Below, piece after piece: positions 8,699-17,436 of a DNA stretch of 31,647 bases; position 1 is the stretch's first letter, and every line of letters starts with the position of its first letter. Position numbers and translations under genes: made by a program. The notes under the pieces are model-generated. The model had not been told where the DNA came from. It did not search any database and was given only the letters and a program-made list of their open reading frames with translations. This DNA is from an uncultured Fretibacterium sp. (GTDB taxonomy: Bacteria; Synergistota; Synergistia; Synergistales; Aminobacteriaceae): NCBI RefSeq assembly GCF_938030725.1, contig NZ_CALHIQ010000042.1, positions 1 through 31,647 on the forward strand, given 5' to 3'.

Positions 8699-9070
8699 TC
8701 ACTTTCGGATCGGGTCCCCTACTTTCATCTTCTGACGCCATTCAGGTGCCACCCCATCATTGGCCCAATACTCTTCAACGAATGATATTTTCTCATTCCG
8801 ACAGGTAAAAAAGCTAACGACATGAAATGCTGCCGATGAGTCCCGCGCAAAGACCCTTGTCACGGTGATGCATCCCACGTCAGTGTTTTCAACACGTTCA
8901 ACTTCACCGTCCCACTCGCCTGGATAATCACAATTGACGCGTATAAACTCATCCGCCGAAAACTTCTCGTTTGTGCATGGCCAATGTATTTCAGCATCAG
9001 AGCAAAAATACTTTTTTAGTTCTTCGCGATTTTGTTCCAGAACGTCTTTCCAAAATAATTTAATATCCAT
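8699..9070 (-). CDS. SnoaL-like / NTF2-fold protein
   Basis: This 123-aa single-domain protein has the pattern of small NTF2-like proteins: an N-terminal helix (FWKDVLEQNREELKKYF), then SDAEIHWPCTNEKF and ADEFIRVN, and a run of strands ending in ISFVEEYWANDG. SnoaL-like proteins include ketosteroid-isomerase-fold enzymes and ligand-binding proteins. The family label gives no substrate here. It is flanked by the toxin-antitoxin pair and McrC, on the same strand as both, with about 100-base gaps on each side, so it probably has its own promoter. Functional assignment is only at fold level. Confidence 0.75.
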   Translation of the reverse strand: MDIKLFWKDVLEQNREELKKYFCSDAEIHWPCTNEKFSADEFIRVNCDYPGEWDGEVERVENTDVGCITVTRVFARDSSAAFHVVSFFTCRNEKISFVEEYWANDGVAPEWRQKMKVGDPIRK

Positions 9071-9171
9071 ATTTTCTCCTTAGCACAACGACGATTCTCT
9101 TGTAACGATCACGCTTTATCAATAGTTTATATTTTTGACTTTCCGTCATGTGCAACGATTTTCTGAAATAA

Positions 9172-10227
9172 TCACTTTCCAAAATGCTCCTCTACGATCA
9201 CATTCAGCTGGAATGCAATCTGTGAAAAATCCCGGTTCAGATCCAACGTCTTTACGCTTATCTGATTTCCACTCATCCGATAAACGTTGTCCGGCTGGAT
9301 GACCTCGTCCGTCGCTGCATACAGCAGCATACCGGAAACCTTATGTGGCTTGGTTCCGAAATCCACATCCTTGTTTTTAACGTAAGTGAAAATCTGATAC
9401 AGATTGCCCGAATGAAGCGTGTGGACGTCATGCTGCGTCTGCGTCGTGTGCGTATAATACTTGGCGTCAATAATAAGAACTTCGCTGCCCTTGGTCAGCA
9501 TGATGTCGCTCTGCATAACCGGTAACATTGTTCCGGTGCCATCATCGAGCGCCCATGGGATCTGTGAGGCCGTTGCCGTCACCTGCGGGCATTCCCTGGC
9601 ATAATATTCGAGGATAAACTTCTCATAGAGGCGATTCATGCGCTGTTCATCAACGAAGGTTGCCAGCTTATACTCGCCGGAATCCGTGGTCAACAGCATT
9701 CCTTCAAGAATGAGCTGGCATAGGCCGATGAGCATACGATAGGTGCTGTTGTTCCTCTGAAAACGGATAGCCGACCATTGGATCGCACGGGGATCAATCG
9801 TGTTTATATTGGAGAAAAACAGCATCTCTTTTTTCAGATTGTTCTTGTACTCCTGGTCTACCTTCGTATGCCGGAGCAAGAGCATGACGGTCGTTTTCAA
9901 TATCTGATTTAAGAGATTGTCTTCTGACAGTTCATCATACTCACAGGCCAGCACGCACTTTCTGGCAAGGCGATTCTGAATGGTCCCCGGCATATCAATT
10001 TTTCCACGGACCACGGCTAACTCCTCTTTGTGGTTCAAATACTCCCGATGCAGGCCCTGCTTCAGCTGGCGACCGATACCCTTGGCGAGGATCGCCGCAA
10101 AAAGGTTATGCATGTTCTCAAATTCTTCGGTAGCGAGGTCCTCATAACCGCCCTGATTCAGCGTCGTGAAGGCATACGAAAGCATGTAGTATATGTTTTT
10201 TATGAAGATACTCTTATCCTTTATCAT
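9172..10227 (-). CDS. mcrC: McrC-family nuclease subunit of a McrBC restriction system
   Basis: This 351-aa protein is the nuclease partner of the McrB GTPase, which together cleave DNA carrying modified cytosine. The N-terminal region begins with IKNIYYMLSYAF, a typical McrC start. The C-terminal half has the PD-(D/E)xK-type core: D241 in MQSDIML and D254-A-K256 in LIIDAKYY. The start codon overlaps the McrB stop by four bases, so translation is coupled. No frameshift is visible and the catalytic residues are present, so the system is probably active. Base composition is clearly more A+T-rich than the flanks at 0-7 kb and 12-31 kb. Confidence 0.93.
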   Translation of the reverse strand: MIKDKSIFIKNIYYMLSYAFTTLNQGGYEDLATEEFENMHNLFAAILAKGIGRQLKQGLHREYLNHKEELAVVRGKIDMPGTIQNRLARKCVLACEYDELSEDNLLNQILKTTVMLLLRHTKVDQEYKNNLKKEMLFFSNINTIDPRAIQWSAIRFQRNNSTYRMLIGLCQLILEGMLLTTDSGEYKLATFVDEQRMNRLYEKFILEYYARECPQVTATASQIPWALDDGTGTMLPVMQSDIMLTKGSEVLIIDAKYYTHTTQTQHDVHTLHSGNLYQIFTYVKNKDVDFGTKPHKVSGMLLYAATDEVIQPDNVYRMSGNQISVKTLDLNRDFSQIAFQLNVIVEEHFGK

Positions 10228-12188
10228 TGGAACACGCCCAGCAAAATGCTCTCCCAGCGTCGGAGCTTGTTGGCGTCGTCAAACCAGTATTCATTCAACA
10301 TCGGCAGAATATCGTAATTGACGATGGAATACAGCCAGTCCCTGGTGCAAACATCTCTGCCGCAGAAATAGCTGTGACCGATACAGAATCCCTTGCCAAG
10401 CGACTTATCGAGAGAAATCTCCCGGTTCAGGTCCTTGACCTTGGAGATCAGCTCATTCAGTGTTTCGTTGTTCAGGCTGTTTTGATACTGAATGAATCCA
10501 TCAGAATCGAAGCCCGGTTCCACCTCAAAGAAGCTGAAGCGACGACGGAGAGCGTAGTCAATCATGGCAAGGCTGCGGTCTGCTGTGTTCATCATGCCAA
10601 TGATATACAGATTTTGGGGGACGGAGAAGGAAAGTCCATTATAGGCCAAAGTTGCCTTGCTGCCTCTATAGTCTTTCTCAATGAGCATCAACAGTTCCCC
10701 GAAAATTTTACTCATGTTGCCACGATTGATCTCGTCAATGATAAAGAAGAAATCTTTATCCAGTCGGTTCGCGGCCTTCTGGCAGAAGCGATAAAAGATA
10801 CCATGCTTCAGCTCAAAACCGTTCTCTACCGGCTTATAGCCCATCATAAAGTCCTCATAGGAGTAGCTCTGATGAAATTGCACGAATTCAATCCTGCTAT
10901 CATCTTTTTCTCCCATCATGGACCACGCAAGGCGCCTGGCGGCAAAGGTCTTACCCACGCCGGGAGCGCCTTGAAGGATGATATTCTTTTTATTTTGAAG
11001 GACGGCTACAAGGTTTTCATAGCGTTTTTCCGTCATATACACTTCATCGAGGAAATCGCTCTTCGTGTATGCATCAAAGGAGGCCGTTGCATACAGTTTG
11101 ATGTCGCTCAAATCAGCCTTATCGAGTGCCGCAGAAAGTTCATCTCGTAATTTCCACACGAAGCTGCCATCTTCATCCTTATCAGCGTTACGGCCCGTAT
11201 AAAGAACCGTCCACCACCGTGTGGAGCTATTTTCTCTGGTGTTTGGTGAAATGCCGGTGACTTTACAAACGCGCTTTGCCAGGCTGGATGAACCGGCATT
11301 GTAGAAATTTTTTGTTTCGCCGTATTTCAGAGCGAGCTGTGTGCAGGATGCTGTACCGCCGCAGTCCTTAATGCGCTTCATGATTTCAAGCGCGCTGGTG
11401 GTGAAGACGTTCTCGTCTTTAAGGAGATTGCTCCAATCGTCGACAGTAAGGCCGGGATCGTAATCGGTCCCATACCATTTAGCAGGCTCCGCAGCAGCGG
11501 CATTTTTCTGAGAATAATATCTGCCGATGTAAAATCCGACGTCAATGGTCAGAGTTTTCAACTCGGGATCGGCGTAGCATGTTTCGGTCAACTGCGATTG
11601 AAAGAGGTTCACCAACTCGGTATCCTCTTTTAAAGCCAGGCTGATCTCATCATAAAGCCGCAGGAAGTTTCGGATGTTATCCGCAAAGGCACCTTTCTTG
11701 AAACGATAGTCCGAATTGAGCTCCTGGGCGACTGCTTTTGCTTCGCCGAACTTGTAGATGTAGTATTTGTCCGGATAACGGAGCCACAAGTAGGTACTGA
11801 TGGCATTTTCGTACTGATAATGCTGCGTGTCGTTGCTACCGTACTTCTCCAGAAGGTCGGACGACTGCTTCCTGAAATCTTCCATCCGTTCAAAGACATC
11901 TTTACTCTCGTCGAACAGAGCAATGAACATGGAGCGGACCTCTTCAGGAGCAGACCTGGCGAAATCGACAATCATGCCCCTTGGAAAGTGATTTGCGGAG
12001 GTCAGCAAATTGAAGGTCTTGTCCAAAGAACGGCTCAGCATTTCCGGAAAATCGGCTGCATTCACATCCCAATGATCCTGAAACCATTTCACGGCTTCCC
12101 ATTTGTATTTTTCATTGCCCCACCGTTGGGAAACGAAGTTTTGCTTGTACTCAATCAGCACATCTTTCAGTCGAAATGGGTCAAACAT
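10224..12188 (-). CDS. mcrB: McrB-family AAA+ GTPase of a McrBC restriction system
   Basis: This 654-aa protein has a C-terminal AAA+ motor: Walker A GAPGVGKT (407-414), Walker B FFFIIDEINRG (D485, E486) and the McrB hallmark MNTADRS (533-539), followed by DYALRRRFSF. The roughly 400 N-terminal residues should hold the modified-DNA reader. They contain an AISTYLWLRYPDKYYIYK block and, from about 255, a separate block (WSNLLKDENVFTT to SFVWKLRDEL) with a helical, possibly winged-helix, look. Neither resembles the compact E. coli McrB N-domain, so the target may differ from 5-methylcytosine. The ATG at 12188 with GAGAGG eight bases upstream is preferred over an in-frame GTG at 12197. It heads a two-gene operon with mcrC. 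Confidence 0.94.
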   Translation of the reverse strand: MFDPFRLKDVLIEYKQNFVSQRWGNEKYKWEAVKWFQDHWDVNAADFPEMLSRSLDKTFNLLTSANHFPRGMIVDFARSAPEEVRSMFIALFDESKDVFERMEDFRKQSSDLLEKYGSNDTQHYQYENAISTYLWLRYPDKYYIYKFGEAKAVAQELNSDYRFKKGAFADNIRNFLRLYDEISLALKEDTELVNLFQSQLTETCYADPELKTLTIDVGFYIGRYYSQKNAAAAEPAKWYGTDYDPGLTVDDWSNLLKDENVFTTSALEIMKRIKDCGGTASCTQLALKYGETKNFYNAGSSSLAKRVCKVTGISPNTRENSSTRWWTVLYTGRNADKDEDGSFVWKLRDELSAALDKADLSDIKLYATASFDAYTKSDFLDEVYMTEKRYENLVAVLQNKKNIILQGAPGVGKTFAARRLAWSMMGEKDDSRIEFVQFHQSYSYEDFMMGYKPVENGFELKHGIFYRFCQKAANRLDKDFFFIIDEINRGNMSKIFGELLMLIEKDYRGSKATLAYNGLSFSVPQNLYIIGMMNTADRSLAMIDYALRRRFSFFEVEPGFDSDGFIQYQNSLNNETLNELISKVKDLNREISLDKSLGKGFCIGHSYFCGRDVCTRDWLYSIVNYDILPMLNEYWFDDANKLRRWESILLGVFQ

Positions 12189-12291
12189 GACAAACACCTC
12201 TCAGACGCTTGCGAAGCTATAAATCGGGCGCTTCCATATTTTACATCCTGTTCCATGGAGTATAACTCTCCCTTCCGCTATAGGGGCGTCC

Positions 12292-13008
12292 TCAGTCCAG
12301 GATGTTCCCTTCGGTGGAGATGGTCACGACGCGCCAGGGGATCATCTTGCCGCAGTTCATGAGCGCCGTCTTCACGGCCTGCTCCAGCCCCCCGCAGCAG
12401 GGGACCTCCATGCGCACGATGGCCACGTCTCGGATGTCGTTCGCCTTCAATATCTCCGTCAGCTTCTCGCTGTAGTCCACGCTGTCCAGCTTGGGGCAGC
12501 CGACGATCGTGACGCGCCCGCGCATGAACTCCTCATGGAAGCGGGCGTAGGCGTAGGCCGTGCAGTCCGCCGCCACGAGGAGCTTCGCCCCCTCGAAGTA
12601 GGGCGCCTTCACGGGGACCAGCTTGATCTGCACGGGCCATTGAGCCAGCTGCGATGCGAACGCCTGGGACGCTGCCGGCATGGCGGGCTCGGGCCTGGGG
12701 CGAAGGCTGCGCGCCTGACGCCCCGGGCAGCCCATCGGCGGCTCTCCCCTGTTCTTCTGCGCAGCCTTCCGGCTCGCCATGTGCTGCAGCACCGCCACCC
12801 GGTCGTACTCAGCGGCCTCGCGTTCCGTGAACGTGATGGCGCCGGTGGGGCAGGCGGGAAGGCAGTCCCCCAGCCCGTCGCAATAGTCGTCCCTCAGGAG
12901 GCGCGCCTTGCCATCCTCCATGGTGATGGCCCCTTCGTGGCATGCATCGGCACACGCCCCGCACCCGTTGCACTTGTCCCTGTCGATGTGTATGATCTTC
13001 CGAATCAT
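12292..13008 (-). CDS. 4Fe-4S ferredoxin-domain protein
   Basis: This 238-aa cytoplasmic iron-sulfur protein has a first cluster motif CNGCGACADAC (C13, C16, C19, C23) followed by a second, CDGLGDCLPACP (C43, C49, C53). In the second motif the usual second Cys is Leu46. I believe this DGLG form is typical of a clostridial-type family and so is probably not a mutation. GCPG occurs after a linker. The C-terminal domain has further conserved-looking Cys sites (AADCTAYAYA, GCPKLD, VPCCGGLE), which may bind another metal or cluster. The start at 13008 has GGGAGG six bases upstream; an in-frame TTG at 13023 is unlikely. It is a single gene with its own upstream palindrome. The redox partner is unknown. 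Confidence 0.88.
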   Translation of the reverse strand: MIRKIIHIDRDKCNGCGACADACHEGAITMEDGKARLLRDDYCDGLGDCLPACPTGAITFTEREAAEYDRVAVLQHMASRKAAQKNRGEPPMGCPGRQARSLRPRPEPAMPAASQAFASQLAQWPVQIKLVPVKAPYFEGAKLLVAADCTAYAYARFHEEFMRGRVTIVGCPKLDSVDYSEKLTEILKANDIRDVAIVRMEVPCCGGLEQAVKTALMNCGKMIPWRVVTISTEGNILD

Positions 13009-13065
13009 CCCAAAGCCTCCCAAAGTGATCGGGGATTCCCCTGTTTATGGCGTCATGATAGCGCG

Positions 13066-13079
13066 CTTTCCGCGGAAAG
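13066..13079. promoter_or_regulatory. 14-bp perfect palindrome upstream of the ferredoxin-domain gene
   Basis: CTTTCCGCGGAAAG is a perfect inverted repeat 57 bases before the ferredoxin start codon. A possible minus-strand -10 (TATCAT) lies directly downstream of it, so a bound regulator would block RNA polymerase. The -35 is weak. The operator role is inferred from position and symmetry only. Confidence 0.35.
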
Positions 13080-13164
13080 TCGGTTGGAAAGACAACGAAA
13101 CGCGTCGAGAAGGCGGGGTTGCGGGGCGGGCGATTCGCAAGTCCTGACAAGATATGAGGAGTAG

Positions 13165-13200
13165 AAAAAGACGACCGGCGAAGCCAAGCCGCCGGCCGTC
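13165..13200 (-). terminator. Rho-independent terminator of the small exported-protein gene
   Basis: The stem 13170-13180 / 13190-13200 (11 bp with one mismatch, very G+C-rich) is followed on the minus strand by a run of T (complement of 13165-13169). It begins 20 bases past the stop of the gene at 13221-13670. Confidence 0.8.
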
Positions 13201-13220
13201 AGCAGGGCGTTCCCCAAGGG

Positions 13221-13670
13221 CTAGATATCCGCGTCGATCATTGCGGTGACGCCCACGCCCTGCACCCGATTGAACCTCTCGATGGGGTTGACGGAGTCGA
13301 TGGGGATGAGGATGCGGATGCGCACCCCCTTGAACTCCGCCTCCAACTGGGCTGCAGCCTGCGTTCGCTCCACGGCAGACTTCACCTGTCCGCCGACCTG
13401 TGCCGCCCCGATGTGCGTGCCGTCCCCGATGGAGACGATGGGGACCACCTTCGTGTAGCCCTGGAACTTCGCGTTCCGATTGAAGGTCACCGTGTTGATG
13501 AAGTCGTTGAGTGGCTCCGCGAGGGCCTTTACCAGCGCGCCGCCGCCTACGATCAGGGCTCCTTTCTTCAGGATGTCCCCCAGGTCCAAAGCCGTTGCCG
13601 AAGTCGGCACCGCGGTCAGGCTGAGGGCAGCCAGGAGGAGCACGGCCGTCTGCTTCTTAAAACGATTCAT
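13221..13670 (-). CDS. Small exported protein of unknown function
   Basis: I do not recognise the family. The 149-aa product begins with a classic Sec signal peptide: basic MNRFKKQ, hydrophobic TAVLLLAALSLTAV, and a likely cleavage site near TSATA-LD. The mature part has a Gly-rich hydrophobic stretch (ALIVGGGALVKAL) and then a mixed domain with GDGTHIGAAQVGG, ending in IERFNRVQGVGVTAMIDADI. There is no lipobox Cys, so it is probably periplasmic or secreted. The ATG at 13670 is preceded by an AGGTG site; an in-frame GTG lies at 13679. It has its own terminator, and a gap of about 145 bases separates it from the antiporter operon on the same strand, so it is probably a separate unit. Confidence 0.8.
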   Translation of the reverse strand: MNRFKKQTAVLLLAALSLTAVPTSATALDLGDILKKGALIVGGGALVKALAEPLNDFINTVTFNRNAKFQGYTKVVPIVSIGDGTHIGAAQVGGQVKSAVERTQAAAQLEAEFKGVRIRILIPIDSVNPIERFNRVQGVGVTAMIDADI

Positions 13671-13814
13671 GAGTTTCACCTGCTTATCCCGTTTTTTGGC
13701 GGGAACGCACGGGGCGTCCCGCCATCATGCGCCGCAGCGCCGTAACATAATGGCATATCCCCCTTGCGGGGGGAAGGGTTTTTTTACGAGTCTGCCTCTG
13801 CGGCGCCGGCGGCT

Positions 13815-15941
13815 TCAACTCCGTGTTGCCATGAAGATCGCGAAGAGGATCGCGAAGGCCGCCAGCGCGCAGGCCATGGGCAGGCAGCGGGAGTTGTCGG
13901 ACGGCGGTTCTGCCCCGGGCCTCCACGGGTCGGCCTCGTCCCTGGGACGGGTGCGGCACCCGTCCTCCGCGCGCTCCAGCGCCGACAGGATGGGGACGCT
14001 TGTCAGCGCGTCCAGGGCGCGAGCCGTGGAGGCCCCGATGCGGGGTAGGTCGCTCAGGAACGCCTCTACGGTGCGGTTCAGTGCAGGGGCGGCGAGCCTC
14101 CCGACCCGGAGGGGCAGGGTCAGGAGCGCTGAGGCCGCCCGGTCCATCGCCGTGGCGAAGGTGCCGCCCAGGAAGGGGAGAGCGCAGAGCAGGAGGGGGC
14201 GGTAGAGCGCTCCCTCCAGGTCCAGTCCGTCGGGCCAGCGGTTCAGGAAACGATAGCGCGCGCCCGGCGCGCGCTGCATCAGGAGGCGGCGGATGAACAG
14301 CGCGTAGACTGCCGTGCCGATGACGAGCGGGATTGCGGCCCCGGTCAGGGCCTCCGGCGAGAAGTAATGGACGGGGTGGTGCTCTGTGGGGCCGCCCATA
14401 AAGGGCGTTGCCATGATGCCGACGGAGTCCGTCAGGTGGTGAGGCAGAGCGCCCAGCAGGGGCAGAAGGAGGGCCGGCAGGGTCAGGGCTGCGGCGCTGA
14501 CGGGGGTCATGTACCTTCCCTTCGCCTGAGCAGCGATCCGGGGCTCCGGGCGTGCGGCGAACAGGGCGGCGAAGAGCTTGAGGACGTAGGCGACGCTGAG
14601 TCCGCCGCTGACGAGGAAGGTCCACTCGACCAGGCTGAAAAACTGCGGCTCCGTCAGCCCCAAGACGTTCAGGAAGGCGGGGACGGCGCCCGCGCTGCCG
14701 CGGGCCTCCAGCAGGTACAGGTGTTCCAGGATGCTCTCGTGCAGCAGCGTCTTGGCGATGTAGCCGTTCCAGAGGGGCATTCCCATCAGCCCTAGAGCCC
14801 CCATGGAGAAGGCGAAGCAGAACAGCGGCTTGCCGCGGCCGAACCCCTGAACGTCGTTCAGGTCCAGCGCTCCGGTGTTCATGTGAACGACGCCGGCGGA
14901 CAAAAAGAGCACCAGTTTGACCAGCGAGTGCCCGACCATGTAGAGCGCGACGCCGCGCGCAGCCAGGTCGTTCTTCGGCCCCAGGAAGCCCAGCATGGCG
15001 ACACCCGTCAGAATGAAGCCGAGCTGTGACATGGAGGAGCAGGCCAGAGTCCTCTTGAGGTTGACGGAGAAGACGCCCAGAACCGCTCCAAGGACCATCG
15101 TCACGAGGGCTGGCAGCAACAGGATCAGGGCCCAGGTCGGGTCGTGGCGGAACAGGGTGGCGCTGAGCATCAGGATGCCGAAGACCCCCGTCTTGGTCAG
15201 GAGGCCGGAGAGCAGCGCGCTGGAGGGCGCGGGGGCTGCGGCGTGAGCGGGGGGCAGCCACACGTGCAGCGGGAAGATCGCCGCCTTGGCCGCGAAGCCG
15301 ACGAGCGTCAGGAGTCCCGGACCCAGGAGGTCCTCTGCCCGCGCCTCCAGGACGGCGGGGGACAGCGAGTCGAGGTCCAGCGTGCCGAGCTCCCGGTAGA
15401 GCAGGACCAGACCCAGGAGCGTCGCCATGCCGCCGATGATGGTGACGGCCAGGTAGGTCTGGGCTGCGCGGGCCGCCTCCGGCGTCTCATCCTGCGCCAC
15501 CATGACGTAGGAGGAGAGGGACATCATCTCGAAGAACAGGAAGGTGGTGAAGAGGTCCGCCGAGAGGAAGACGCCCATCATGGTGCCCTGGGTGATGAGG
15601 ACGAAGAGGTGGTAGCGCCTGCAGTTTTTGTGGTGCGTCAGGTACTCGCTGGAGAAGATTGCGGCCACGGCCCACATGAACGCGGTGAGTGCCGCGTAGA
15701 TCAGGCGAAAGCCGTCGAGCCTCAAGGACAGGCCCAGCCCACAGACCCCCTTCAGGGTGAAGGAGGCGTCCGTAAGGCCGCGGCAGAAGCAGACGGCGGC
15801 CAGTTCGATCAGCGTGACGGCCCAGACGGCGCAGTCCAACACACGCCTGTCGGAGCGCCCGATGGCGAAGGCGAGCGCACCTCCTGCCGCGGGCCACAGC
15901 ACGAGGAGGGGAAGCATGTAGCTGCCGCTTGCGGACGTCAT
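13815..15941 (-). CDS. NuoL/MrpA-type antiporter-like membrane subunit (third of the operon)
   Basis: This 708-aa polytopic membrane protein belongs to the proton-conducting NuoL/M/N and Mrp superfamily. The ion-path residues are present: E138 in LFFEMMSLSSY (TM5), K219 in GFAAKAAIFPLH (TM7), K250 in LLTKTGVFG (TM8) and K342 in HSLVKLVLFLSAG (TM12). The tail beyond about 470 is long for the family and ends in a hydrophobic helix (CALAAFAILFAIFMATR), resembling the extended C-termini of NuoL/HyfB types. Its ATG overlaps the stop of the preceding gene by four bases and has a GGAGG site, so it is translationally coupled. It probably moves H+ or Na+ across the inner membrane as part of a complex with its two neighbours. 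Confidence 0.9.
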   Translation of the reverse strand: MTSASGSYMLPLLVLWPAAGGALAFAIGRSDRRVLDCAVWAVTLIELAAVCFCRGLTDASFTLKGVCGLGLSLRLDGFRLIYAALTAFMWAVAAIFSSEYLTHHKNCRRYHLFVLITQGTMMGVFLSADLFTTFLFFEMMSLSSYVMVAQDETPEAARAAQTYLAVTIIGGMATLLGLVLLYRELGTLDLDSLSPAVLEARAEDLLGPGLLTLVGFAAKAAIFPLHVWLPPAHAAAPAPSSALLSGLLTKTGVFGILMLSATLFRHDPTWALILLLPALVTMVLGAVLGVFSVNLKRTLACSSMSQLGFILTGVAMLGFLGPKNDLAARGVALYMVGHSLVKLVLFLSAGVVHMNTGALDLNDVQGFGRGKPLFCFAFSMGALGLMGMPLWNGYIAKTLLHESILEHLYLLEARGSAGAVPAFLNVLGLTEPQFFSLVEWTFLVSGGLSVAYVLKLFAALFAARPEPRIAAQAKGRYMTPVSAAALTLPALLLPLLGALPHHLTDSVGIMATPFMGGPTEHHPVHYFSPEALTGAAIPLVIGTAVYALFIRRLLMQRAPGARYRFLNRWPDGLDLEGALYRPLLLCALPFLGGTFATAMDRAASALLTLPLRVGRLAAPALNRTVEAFLSDLPRIGASTARALDALTSVPILSALERAEDGCRTRPRDEADPWRPGAEPPSDNSRCLPMACALAAFAILFAIFMATRS

Positions 15942-17428
15942 GGGATCGCCTCCGGCAGGGTGCCGGGCACGGCCCGTTCAAAGAAGCCGAGGACGGGTTC
16001 GGCCCAGAGGCCAAGGAGCAGCGCACCGGCGGCCAGGAGCCCGATGGGGATGAGCATGGCGGGACCTGGATCCGTGATGCCGTAGTTGGCGGCGCGGAGG
16101 TTGAAGCCCCTCCCCGGCATGACGGCGACGCAGAGGACCTGCAGGACGTAAAACGTCGTGAGGAGCGCAGAGGTCAGCATGGCCGCCAGCCCGAAGAACC
16201 CGATCGGGGAGGAGGCTCCCGCAGAGGCGGCGGCGACGCCGAGCCGCCACTTCGCGATGAAGCCCGCCATGGGGGGCAGGCCAACGAGCGCCAGGGCCGA
16301 CAGGAGAAAGGCCAGAAACGTCGCCGGCATCCCAAAACCCCAGCCGCGCATGTCGAATAGGAACCTCCGCCCCGACTGGCACAGGATGGCGCCGGCGCAG
16401 AAGTAGAGGTTTGCCTTGATCAGCGCGTGGGCGGCCATCTGCGTCATGCCGGCGGACAACCCGGAGGGGGTCAGGAGCAGAGCGCCCAACAGGGCGTAGG
16501 CCAGCTGTCCAATGGTGGACCAGGCCAGGCGCAGCTTGAGCCGTTGAGAGGACAGGGCCATGCACGCTCCGTAGACCGTCGTGACGCAGGCCAGGGCGAA
16601 GGCCGCCAGGTGCGCCCAGCTGCCGTTCAGGACGTCGGGGCCGAAGACGTACCACGTGAGGCGGACGATGGCGAAGACGCCCGCGTTCGCCACCGCGACG
16701 GCGTTGAGGATCGCGGAAGCGGGCGCCGGGGCCTCGGCGGAGGCGAGGGGCCAACCGCGCAGTGGCAGGAGGGCGCTCTCCAGCCCGAATCCGAGGAAGC
16801 CCAGGAGGTAGATGAGGTACAGCAGGTCCGGCTTCCTCAGCGCGTCGGAAGGAAGGCAGCCTCCGGGCACGAAGTCCACGTTCCCGATGAAGGCCGTGGC
16901 GAAGGCCAGGGAGAGCAGGGTACAGAAGGAGCCCCAGGCCATAGGGAGCGCGCGCGCCGCCTCGGCGATGCTCTGTCCCTCACGCCTCATGATGGGCAGG
17001 ACGCTCAGGGGCAGGAGTTGAGAGAACAGGCAGAGCGTCGCCAGGTTCGCCGCCAGGGCCACGCCCGCAGCCGCACCGTAGGCCAGGACGAAACAGGCGA
17101 AGAAGGGCTTGGCGCGATGCGGAGTGCGGCCCATGTAGTCGAGCCCGTAGAGGGCGACGAAGGGCCAGAGGCACGCCAGCAGTGCGGCGAAGGCCGCCCC
17201 GGCTCCATCCATGCGGAGGGCCAGGGAGAGGTCGCGCGAGAGGCGGAGCAGCGTCAGCGTTCCCACGGGGGGCCGGACTGCAAGGTACAGGAGGAGGGCG
17301 CTGTTCAAGAGGACGGTGCCTCCGACGAAAGCGCAGAAGCCCGCGCGGCTTTTGAAATGCCTGAGCATTAGCGCCGCCGCGGCCAGCGCAGGAAGGAGGA
17401 TGGGGAGGAGCAGGGCTCTGGCGTCCAT
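15938..17428 (-). CDS. Antiporter-like membrane subunit lacking key ion-path residues (second of the operon)
   Basis: This 496-aa polytopic protein of the NuoM/N-MrpD superfamily is clearly related to both neighbours. Compared with them, the TM5 glutamate is Gln137 (LCLFSQLLPLSVLP), the TM7 lysine is Glu217 (GFGLESALLPLRGWP) and the TM8 lysine position is Asn248 or Ala (one-residue length difference). Only the TM12 lysine remains, K338 in AHALIKANLYF. The open frame is long and undamaged, and the fold-forming Pro/Gly positions are kept, so this looks like a structural or regulatory subunit and not a decaying gene. The ATG 17428 is preferred because it lies eight bases after the upstream stop; earlier in-frame codons would overlap the upstream gene. 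TGAGG serves as ribosome-binding site. Confidence 0.88.
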   Translation of the reverse strand: MDARALLLPILLPALAAAALMLRHFKSRAGFCAFVGGTVLLNSALLLYLAVRPPVGTLTLLRLSRDLSLALRMDGAGAAFAALLACLWPFVALYGLDYMGRTPHRAKPFFACFVLAYGAAAGVALAANLATLCLFSQLLPLSVLPIMRREGQSIAEAARALPMAWGSFCTLLSLAFATAFIGNVDFVPGGCLPSDALRKPDLLYLIYLLGFLGFGLESALLPLRGWPLASAEAPAPASAILNAVAVANAGVFAIVRLTWYVFGPDVLNGSWAHLAAFALACVTTVYGACMALSSQRLKLRLAWSTIGQLAYALLGALLLTPSGLSAGMTQMAAHALIKANLYFCAGAILCQSGRRFLFDMRGWGFGMPATFLAFLLSALALVGLPPMAGFIAKWRLGVAAASAGASSPIGFFGLAAMLTSALLTTFYVLQVLCVAVMPGRGFNLRAANYGITDPGPAMLIPIGLLAAGALLLGLWAEPVLGFFERAVPGTLPEAIP

Positions 17429-17436
17429 GGCGGGCC

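Noticed and set aside
13757..13790. Hairpin with CCCCC/GGGGG arms followed by T7 on the plus strand, after the antiporter operon
   Set aside because: The T-tract is on the plus strand, where no gene ends. On the minus strand, where the operon ends, no T-tract follows, so I do not call it the operon terminator.
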